Below are positions 1-4,534 of a stretch of DNA of 5,170 nt, piece by piece (positions within the stretch are counted from its first letter, which is position 1; each line of letters opens with the position of its first letter). The DNA lies in assembly GCA_007125255.1 (NCBI GenBank), contig SLDM01000470.1, positions 1 through 5,170 on the forward strand, written 5' to 3'. The stretch comes from Phycisphaerales bacterium. GTDB lineage: Bacteria > Planctomycetota > Phycisphaerae > Phycisphaerales > SM1A02. A program made the position numbers and the translations under genes. The notes beneath the pieces were generated by a model. That model ran no database searches, was not told where the DNA came from, and worked only from the letters and a program-made list of their open reading frames with translations.

Positions 1-458
1 CCGAGCGAGTGATACTCATGCTGCACGGCGGGCACGGGGTTCAGGATCGGGGCCGGATGCTTTTCCAGCGCCGCGGTCAGGAGGCGCGTTTCAAAGTTGC
101 TGACCGGACCGACAAAGAGCGTGGCCAGGCGCCTGGTTTCCGGCGCCGTCACCGCCGCGAGGAGCGTGGCCCGCGCGGTCCAGGTATGGATGAGATCGTA
201 GTGGATCCCCGACGCGGCCCGGACGTGCAGAAGCGTGCGCAAGGCGCGGCGCCCGCTCCGGGGGAAAAACTGCGGCGAACTCAACTCACCGATCGTGCGC
301 ACCCCGCAGCGTTCGGCGAGTTCACGATGGTGACGGTGGCCGAGGATCAGCACATCGTGCCGGGCCGAGCGCAGGCGCGAGGTGACTTCTTCGAGAAGGT
401 GAAGCGTGGCCGCGCCGCCGCCGGGCGAACCGGGTCCGATCAGGTGCAGAATCCGCAC
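1..458 (-). CDS. GT4-type glycosyltransferase, N-terminal part (truncated by window edge)
   Basis: The first 152 codons of a gene running off the left edge. Read on the minus strand from GTG, it begins MRILHLIGPGSPGGGAATLH, the first beta strand and glycine-rich loop (residues 3-16) typical of the GT-B fold acceptor-side domain of family 4 glycosyltransferases. A second Rossmann-type strand follows (HDVLILGH, residues 34-41), then YDLIHTW at 87-93, matching the 'DLIHxH/W' strand common in this family. Such enzymes transfer a sugar from an activated nucleotide donor to lipid, polysaccharide or protein acceptors at the cytoplasmic face of the membrane. The donor-binding C-terminal domain lies outside the window, so substrate and catalytic residues cannot be judged. 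The GTG start is favoured because GAGG (468-471) sits 9 bases upstream. The upstream lipoprotein gene stops only 6 bases before it, so translational coupling is likely. I am confident of the superfamily but not of the specific role. Confidence 0.82.
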   Translation of the reverse strand, partial: MRILHLIGPGSPGGGAATLHLLEEVTSRLRSARHDVLILGHRHHRELAERCGVRTIGELSSPQFFPRSGRRALRTLLHVRAASGIHYDLIHTWTARATLLAAVTAPETRRLATLFVGPVSNFETRLLTAALEKHPAPILNPVPAVQHEYHSL

Positions 459-464
459 GCGGCG

Positions 465-1148
465 TTACCTCGGCTCCAGTCGACCGCCGAGATCACGGGC
501 TTCGTGTTTGTAGAAGAGCTTCGCCGTCCGGTCGCCGACTTCGTGGGCGAGCATTTCGCGCACCTGGCTGCGCATCGCGCGGCTCTGGTACATGTCGGGG
601 CTCAAGTCAAGCGTGTTGGCCTGCAGGACGCGGGCGGAACCACTCGACGGGCCCCCGTTTCCGCCCCCGGCGGGAAAGAGGCGCTGGCGATTCGCGACGT
701 CGATCACGCGCACCTGGAAGGACGCGACACCGCGCGACCGCTGGTCTGCCGTCTGATCGGCGAACTCGAGCATTTCGATGAAGATGACCTGCTCCGCGCC
801 GACCGCCCGCCCGACCACTTCGATCGGCATGATGTCTTTCGCCGAGTCGTGGGCCGCGGCGTAGCTCATCGCGTCGTTCGGACTGATCATCTGCGAAACC
901 AGGTTGCGGCGCATGAGATCTTCGGTCACGCGATCCGCGATCACGCGACGCAGCGCGACCGGGTTGACCTTGTTCCGGCGGTCATCGACGAAAACGACCG
1001 TCGGCCGATCCTCGAGACGGTACTCCGCCTCAATCTCACCCGGACCGGCCACCACGGCCGCGACGGGACCGACGATGTTGCATCCGGTCAAAGCGATCGC
1101 CGCCAGCAGAGATCCGGCCAATACGAGCAGGGTCAGGTAACGCATCAC
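465..1148 (-). CDS. Predicted lipoprotein of unknown function (paralogue of the gene just upstream)
   Basis: A 227-residue protein with a lipoprotein signal peptide: a short basic start, a hydrophobic stretch (residues 4-20) and a lipobox L20-T21-G22-C23. It should therefore be lipidated on Cys23 and held in a membrane facing the periplasm. The mature part alternates strands and helices: PTVVFVDD (49-56), a helix with DRVTEDLMRR, VIFIEMLEF (121-129), VASFQVRVIDV (141-151), a Gly/Ser-rich loop (161-171) and a C-terminal helix ending TAKLFYKHEA (208-217). I do not recognise a named family. The strand/helix order is loosely like CsgG/TolB-N-type periplasmic domains, but that is a guess. It aligns along its length with the neighbouring 222-residue lipoprotein, so the two are probably an old duplication. 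The start is GTG directly followed by ATG (1145). GAGGA (1157-1161) lies 8 bases before the GTG and 11 before the ATG, so either is possible. Confidence 0.85.
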   Translation of the reverse strand: MMRYLTLLVLAGSLLAAIALTGCNIVGPVAAVVAGPGEIEAEYRLEDRPTVVFVDDRRNKVNPVALRRVIADRVTEDLMRRNLVSQMISPNDAMSYAAAHDSAKDIMPIEVVGRAVGAEQVIFIEMLEFADQTADQRSRGVASFQVRVIDVANRQRLFPAGGGNGGPSSGSARVLQANTLDLSPDMYQSRAMRSQVREMLAHEVGDRTAKLFYKHEARDLGGRLEPR

Positions 1149-1184
1149 GGATCAGATCCTCGCCTCAGGCGTCAGGTGCAATCT

Positions 1185-1853
1185 TCATCGACCGCGAAAA
1201 CGGTCGGGATACTTCGGGGCCTCGTGCTCATGGAAGAGCCAGGCCGTCTGCTGGATGAACTCGTGCATCACGCCGGTGGCGATCGCGCCGGCTTCCGCGT
1301 CTTCCCGGCTGACGCCGCGCCGCCCGGGAAAACGCCCGACCACGTTGAACTGATCCACGAAGCTGTCGGACAGAATGCTGCCGCGCTCGATGATACCGAC
1401 GTTCCCCGCGCAGATGCCTTCCCACTCCCAGCGGTTGCCGGGCGGGTGCAGCCGGTACTCGTAGAGCTCGATATAGACGACGCGCTCCACGTTCAACTTT
1501 TCGGCGATCTCGCCGTAGGGCAGGGCGTTCCACTGCGGCGTGCGGTACTGCCAGTTGAGCACCCAGTTCGGATCCAGAACGCGCACGTCCGCGACATCGC
1601 GCTGCAGCCGGCCGGAGACGCCGTTGAGCACCGCCGTCACGACGTTCGGATGTTCGTAGAGCGTGGCCATGTCCGCGTCGACGACGACGGCAACACTGCG
1701 GCCCTCGAGGTCGTCGTACTGCGCAAAACGCTGCACCCGCTTCTCGTATTCATAGTTCTGGGCCATACCGCCGACGAGCTGGGCCACGCCGCAGCCGCCC
1801 TGCAGCGCCATCACACCGGCGAAAGCGGTCAACAAGAGCAAACGTCCCATCAT
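1185..1853 (-). CDS. Predicted lipoprotein of unknown function, second of a tandem pair
   Basis: A 222-residue protein starting MMGRLLLLTAFAGVMALQGGC. It has a hydrophobic signal segment (residues 5-17) and a candidate lipid-attachment Cys21 in the context Q-G-G-C; Gln at -3 is not the classic Leu/Val/Ala, so lipidation is likely rather than certain. The mature region has SVAVVVDAD (53-61), a helix, DPNWVLNW (94-101), EIAEKLNVERVVYIELYEYR (115-134), NVGIIERG (151-158) and a terminal helix with TAWLFHEHEAP (203-213). The same sequence blocks in the same order occur in the following lipoprotein, which implies common ancestry. No named family was recognised. An in-frame ATG at 1892 would give 13 more residues, but 1853 is preferred. 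A perfect AAGGAG (1862-1867) sits 8 bases before it and the signal peptide then begins immediately. Its start overlaps the stop of the DUF2752 gene, pointing to coupled translation. Confidence 0.87.
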   Translation of the reverse strand: MMGRLLLLTAFAGVMALQGGCGVAQLVGGMAQNYEYEKRVQRFAQYDDLEGRSVAVVVDADMATLYEHPNVVTAVLNGVSGRLQRDVADVRVLDPNWVLNWQYRTPQWNALPYGEIAEKLNVERVVYIELYEYRLHPPGNRWEWEGICAGNVGIIERGSILSDSFVDQFNVVGRFPGRRGVSREDAEAGAIATGVMHEFIQQTAWLFHEHEAPKYPDRFRGR

Positions 1854-2413
1854 CCGAACCACTCCTTGTACATGACGACCTTGAACACCCACCCCGCGAG
1901 AACCACCAGACCGGTCACCCAGAGCAGACGCGGCGACCAGAGCCGCAGGAGAAATCCCCCGAGATTCGAACCGGTCACGGCGACGTGGAGACTCAGCAGA
2001 AGGGCCATCGCCGTCAGCAGCGCCAGGAGGAACCCCGCCGGCTGGGCCAGCATCGATGCCAGTAGATTACCACGAACGGCGTGGGCGAACGAGGTCGTCA
2101 TCCCACAGGTAAAGCACGGCAGGTCCGCGACGGTAATCCAGCCGCATTCGGGCAGGTTGAGTTGCCGGTGCGTCCCCAGTCCCGCCTCGGCCGGCGAGAC
2201 CAGGAGGGCGACCGACAGCACCGCCGAGGTCACCGCCAGGATGGCCAGCGCGATCAAACGCCGACCGGCGGGCGAGAGGCGATCGGCTCCCCCGGCCCTT
2301 ACCGGCGGTGCCAGAACGGGCTGCGATGTGTCTGCCGGCATGTCGCTTACGGTACTCAGCCGCCCGGCGGCGGGCAACGCGGGAGGCCACTTTTCGCCGG
2401 GGTCGGTCCTCAT
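1850..2413 (-). CDS. DUF2752 family membrane protein
   Basis: A 187-residue protein from the chosen start. After a proline/alanine-rich, probably cytosolic N-terminus comes a first membrane segment (about residues 53-73). The DUF2752 signature follows: a lone Cys (90), then LPCFTCGMTTSFAHAVRGNL (98-117), including the hallmark P-C-x-x-C-G-M-T at 99-106. It continues with QPAG (124-127) leading into a second membrane segment (about 126-146), and a third at about 163-182. The family is widespread in bacteria and its biochemical function is not known; the conserved Cys pair suggests a metal- or redox-related role, which is inference. It is the promoter-proximal gene of the minus-strand cluster and overlaps the next lipoprotein start by four bases. 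Start 2413 is chosen for GGAG (2419-2422) with 5-base spacing. ATG at 2341 has no Shine-Dalgarno but would also keep every domain, and ATG 2503 would overlap the divergent dipeptidase start. Confidence 0.85.
   Translation of the reverse strand: MRTDPGEKWPPALPAAGRLSTVSDMPADTSQPVLAPPVRAGGADRLSPAGRRLIALAILAVTSAVLSVALLVSPAEAGLGTHRQLNLPECGWITVADLPCFTCGMTTSFAHAVRGNLLASMLAQPAGFLLALLTAMALLLSLHVAVTGSNLGGFLLRLWSPRLLWVTGLVVLAGWVFKVVMYKEWFG
1862..1867 (-). promoter_or_regulatory. Ribosome binding site AAGGAG deciding the start of the lipoprotein at 1853
   Basis: On the minus strand AAGGAG is followed by 8 bases and then ATGATG. It lies inside the last codons of the DUF2752 gene (Tyr-Lys-Glu-Trp-Phe-Gly-stop), and that gene's TGA (1850-1852) overlaps the first ATG (1851-1853). 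This strong Shine-Dalgarno match supports 1853, rather than the in-frame ATG at 1892, as the true start. Confidence 0.8.
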
Positions 2414-2486
2414 CTCCACTCCGGATGAGCGCCGTCGCGGAAGCCGCCCGCCTTTGGCGACTCTTTCCGCTACGATTTCCCCGACC

Positions 2487-3542
2487 ATGTCTCGACACCA
2501 CACCGCAGCCGGCCGGAACGAGGGCCAGAACGAGGGCCGGAACGGGAGCCGGAGCCGGGACTGGATCGACGGTCATCTCGATCTCGCCTATCTCGGCGTC
2601 AGCGGCCACGATCTGACCCGGCCCCACGCCGATCCGGCCGACGGCTGCATTTCGCTGCCGGAACTTCGCGAAGCGGGCGTGACGATCGCCTTCGGCACGA
2701 TCTACACCGAACCCGAAGCAGCCGATTCGCCATGGGGGTACCCCGATTCGGCTGACCGCGAGGCGGCCTTCGCCACCGGAAAGCGTCAGCTCGATCTCTA
2801 CTACCAGCTCGCCGATCAGGGGGAGATCCGGCTGATCGACTCGGCCGCCGAGTTCGAACGGCCCGACCCTGCACCGGGGGTCGTCCTGCTCATGGAAGGG
2901 GCCGACCCGATCCGCTCGCCGGAGGATGTCGGCTGGTGGCACGAACGCGGCGTGCGGCTGGTCGGCCTGACCTGGGCGCTCGGCACGCGCTACGCGGGCG
3001 GCAACGAGCGGCACGGGCCGCTGACGGGTGAAGGGCGCGAACTCGTCGGTGAACTCGACCGCTTCGGCATCGTTCACGATGTCTCCCACCTCGCGGATGC
3101 CGCCTTCGCCGATCTGCTGGAGACGACCGACGGCCCGATCGTCGCGACCCATTCCAACTGCCGCCTGCTGCTGCCCGATCGCCAGCGGCATCTCACCGAT
3201 GAGCAGATTCGCGCCATCGCCGCGCGGGACGGCGTGGTCGGTCTCAACCTCTTCAGCGTGTTTCTGACGCGGAAGGATCGCGCGACGATCGACGACTGCG
3301 TGGCGCACATCGAACACGTCTGCGACATCATGGGTCACCGGCGCGGTGTGGTGCTGGGCTCGGATATGGACGGCGGCTTTCCGCCTTCGCGCCTGCCGGT
3401 TGAGCTCGACCATCCCCGGCACCTCCACCGGCTCGCCGATGCGCTGCGCGGCCGCGGCTGGTCGGATGGCGACGTTGCGGGCTTTCGGCACGGGAACTGG
3501 CAGCGCGTCCTTCGCCGGGCCTGGGCGGAGGAACAATCTTGA
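2487..3542 (+). CDS. Peptidase family M19 dipeptidase (membrane/renal dipeptidase-like), predicted cytoplasmic
   Basis: A 351-residue zinc dipeptidase that hydrolyses dipeptides using two bridged metal ions in an amidohydrolase-type TIM barrel. The M19 ligand set is complete: H30-x-D32 in DGHLDLA, E137 in LLMEGADPI, H201 in VHDVSHLAD, H222 in VATHSNCR, and D293 in VLGSDMDGG. GNWQRVL near the C-terminus is also typical. Length is normal for bacterial M19 enzymes. There is no signal peptide, so it is probably cytoplasmic, unlike the GPI-anchored mammalian enzyme. Substrate preference, including any activity on D-amino-acid dipeptides, cannot be read from the sequence. ATG 2487 is the last possible start before the H-x-D motif. 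It has no Shine-Dalgarno; TACGAT at 2471-2476 could be a -10 placing transcription start almost at the ATG, so a leaderless message is possible. Residues 10-24 are a low-complexity Arg/Asn/Glu/Gly segment encoded by a 12-base tandem repeat. It is divergent from the DUF2752 gene, with 73 bases between the starts. Confidence 0.93.
   Translation: MSRHHTAAGRNEGQNEGRNGSRSRDWIDGHLDLAYLGVSGHDLTRPHADPADGCISLPELREAGVTIAFGTIYTEPEAADSPWGYPDSADREAAFATGKRQLDLYYQLADQGEIRLIDSAAEFERPDPAPGVVLLMEGADPIRSPEDVGWWHERGVRLVGLTWALGTRYAGGNERHGPLTGEGRELVGELDRFGIVHDVSHLADAAFADLLETTDGPIVATHSNCRLLLPDRQRHLTDEQIRAIAARDGVVGLNLFSVFLTRKDRATIDDCVAHIEHVCDIMGHRRGVVLGSDMDGGFPPSRLPVELDHPRHLHRLADALRGRGWSDGDVAGFRHGNWQRVLRRAWAEEQS
2513..2548 (+). 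repeat. Three-copy 12-base tandem repeat in the 5' coding end of the dipeptidase
   Basis: The units are CCGGAACGAGGG, CCAGAACGAGGG and CCGGAACGGGAG, followed by a degenerating CCGGAGCCGGG. In the reading frame they encode (Gly)-Arg-Asn-Glu / Gly-Gln-Asn-Glu / Gly-Arg-Asn-Gly and then Ser-Arg-Ser-Arg. Since 12 is a multiple of three, copy-number changes keep the frame. The repeat only lengthens a tail before the first metal-binding motif. Confidence 0.75.
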
Positions 3543-3781
3543 TTCGGTTTGGCCCGATTCCGCCGTGACTGCCCTGATTTCGCCTCAGAAGTAGTTCCAT
3601 CCACTTCCGCACGGAATCGATCTGAGCTTGAACTCGAACGGCGATCTTGACATATCGACTCTCGCAGATATCCTGTGGTGGTACCTGCTGGCCGAGGCTT
3701 TTTGCTGCGTGGGGCAGTGATGCGGCCAGCATCGATGCGGCTTCACCAGCCGATCACCAGATTGTCGGGGAAGACCACAAC
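3543..3781. other. Intergenic region, 239 bases, no gene
   Basis: No convincing coding sequence on either strand. Short open frames here show no recognisable protein character. A frame opening with TTG at 3647 joins the downstream gene but would put 45 unrelated residues before a clean signal peptide, so it is not used. The region holds a sigma70-like promoter (3647-3674) for the downstream gene. I saw no strong hairpin with a T-run after the dipeptidase stop; CTCAGA (3584-3589) and TCTGAG (3621-3626) are complementary, but with a 31-base loop they make a poor terminator. Confidence 0.7.
3647..3674 (+). promoter_or_regulatory. Predicted sigma70-type promoter for the Kunitz/dockerin gene
   Basis: A perfect -35 hexamer TTGACA (3647-3652) is followed after 16 bases by TATCCT (3669-3674), which matches four of six -10 consensus bases. 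Transcription would start near 3681, giving a leader of about 100 bases before the ATG at 3782. In such GC-rich DNA an exact TTGACA at a suitable distance is notable. Planctomycete promoter rules are not well defined, so this remains a prediction. Confidence 0.5.
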
Positions 3782-4444
3782 ATGTTTGAAAAGACGAAGC
3801 AACTGTGCGCCAGGGCACTGGCGGTCACCTTGATCTCTGCCGTGTTGGTGTCGCTCCTGACCATGATCCAGACGGAGGCCGGTGCCGCACCGGATCAGAC
3901 GGGAGCCCTCTCGGGAGCACCCTCCGCCTGCGCGTTGCCGCCCGAGACCGGCCCGTGTCTGGCCGTGATCCTGCGGTGGTATCACGACCCTGACACCGGC
4001 GAGTGCAAGCAGTTCATCTATGGTGGATGCGGCGGGAACGCGAACAACTACGTCACTCACGAAGCGTGCGAGCGTGCCTGCGGGGGGATAACCCCGATGT
4101 GCCATCTGCCGCCGGATTCCGGCCCCTGCCTGGCCGCCATCCCACGCTGGTACTTCGACCCCATCATCGGGGAGTGCCTGGAGTTCACCTACGGCGGGTG
4201 CCTGGGCAACGCCAATAACTTTGAAAGCCAGGTTGCGTGTCAACACGCCTGCGCGAACATCGAAACGTGCTCCGGTGATCTGAACGGAGACGGCGTGGTC
4301 AACGTGTTCGACCTGCTGGCGCTGCTGGAAGAGTGGGGTTCCTGCCCCGGCTGCCCGGCTGATCTCAACGATGACGATGAGGTCAATGTGTTCGACCTGC
4401 TATTGCTGCTCGAGAACTGGGGACCCTGCCCGTCCGAGGAGTGA
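3782..4444 (+). CDS. Secreted protein with two Kunitz/BPTI protease-inhibitor domains and a C-terminal dockerin-like calcium-loop pair
   Basis: A 220-residue exported protein. Residues 1-36 are a signal peptide: basic start (K4, K6, R11), hydrophobic core 12-29, likely cleavage near Ala33-Gly-Ala-Ala36. Kunitz domain 1 has cysteines 50, 59, 75, 83, 96 and 100; domain 2 has 107, 116, 132, 140, 153 and 157. Both match the BPTI spacing C-x8-C-x15-C-x7-C-x12-C-x3-C exactly, with GPC before the reactive bond, RWY, YGGC and GNANN. Known Kunitz domains block serine proteases by inserting the P1 residue after the second Cys; here P1 is Leu60 and Leu117, suggesting chymotrypsin- or elastase-like targets rather than trypsin. 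Residues 166-177 (DLNGDGVVNVFD) and 194-205 (DLNDDDEVNVFD) are dockerin-like EF-hand loops flanked by Cys163, 188, 191 and 216. ATG 3782 is chosen because the signal peptide starts there; GGGGA (3767-3771) lies 10 bases upstream. It has its own apparent promoter and a hairpin after its stop. The domain assignment is secure; the biological target is unknown. Confidence 0.93.
   Translation: MFEKTKQLCARALAVTLISAVLVSLLTMIQTEAGAAPDQTGALSGAPSACALPPETGPCLAVILRWYHDPDTGECKQFIYGGCGGNANNYVTHEACERACGGITPMCHLPPDSGPCLAAIPRWYFDPIIGECLEFTYGGCLGNANNFESQVACQHACANIETCSGDLNGDGVVNVFDLLALLEEWGSCPGCPADLNDDDEVNVFDLLLLLENWGPCPSEE
3929..4252 (+). repeat. Internal duplication encoding two Kunitz domains
   Basis: Codons 50-100 (3929-4081) and 107-157 (4100-4252) encode two 51-residue Cys-to-Cys units of identical length with no gaps. 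By eye 32 of 51 positions are identical, including all six cysteines, LPP, GPCLA, RWY, DP, GEC, YGGC and GNANN. Only six residues link the two units. The pattern fits an in-gene tandem duplication followed by moderate divergence. Confidence 0.9.
4277..4429 (+). repeat. Pair of dockerin-like repeats, each ending in WG-x-C
   Basis: Residues 166-188 (4277-4345) and 194-216 (4361-4429) align without gaps and share 17 of 23 positions. Each has the calcium-loop pattern D-x-N-x-D-x-x-x-N-x-x-D, then a leucine-rich helix and WG-x-C. In the second loop Asp199 replaces the usual Gly at loop position 6. In cellulosome bacteria dockerins bind cohesins; in planctomycetes similar C-termini are widespread and their partner is not established. 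Confidence 0.85.
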
Positions 4445-4470
4445 TTCAAAGCTCATCCTGCGACGCGCTC

Positions 4471-4509
4471 ACGCGGCGGATGCCCACATCGATCGGGCGT
4501 CCGCCGCGT
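4471..4509. terminator. Strong hairpin between convergent genes, probable bidirectional terminator
   Basis: Positions 4471-4485 pair with 4495-4509 as a 15-bp stem. Ten outer pairs are perfect (ACGCGGCGGA with TCCGCCGCGT) and the inner five contain one G-T wobble. The nine-base loop contains ATCGAT. The hairpin starts 26 bases after the stop of the Kunitz gene and ends 25 bases before the stop of the convergent gene, where a shared terminator is expected. The plus-strand side is followed only by a weak pyrimidine run (TTGCCTTCTTC) and the minus-strand side by no clear T-run, so it is not a textbook intrinsic terminator. Confidence 0.6.
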
Positions 4510-4534
4510 TGCCTTCTTCACCTGCGGCCGTCCG

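Noticed and set aside
1854..1892. ATG at 1892 as the start of the second lipoprotein
   Set aside because: It would place 13 residues before the signal peptide and overlap the DUF2752 gene by 43 bases, while a perfect AAGGAG is positioned for the ATG at 1853.
9..2486. A plus-strand reading frame that stays open from position 9 into the dipeptidase, which would make a protein of over 1100 residues
   Set aside because: The first 2478 bases are antisense to four well-supported minus-strand genes, and the translation is an Arg/His/Pro/Ala-rich mix with no domain character. It is a side effect of high GC with few stop codons. The real gene in this frame starts at 2487.
2067..3536. A 489-residue minus-strand open frame opposite the dipeptidase
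   Set aside because: It is antisense to the M19 enzyme, whose metal ligands and full length are clear, and its translation has no recognisable motifs.
3584..3626. Inverted repeat CTCAGA/TCTGAG as a terminator for the dipeptidase
   Set aside because: The stem is only six pairs with a 31-base loop and no T-run, so it is likely chance.
3647..3781. TTG at 3647 as the start of the Kunitz protein
   Set aside because: This TTG is the first part of the TTGACA -35 box. It would add 45 unrelated residues before a clean signal peptide, and it has no ribosome binding site.
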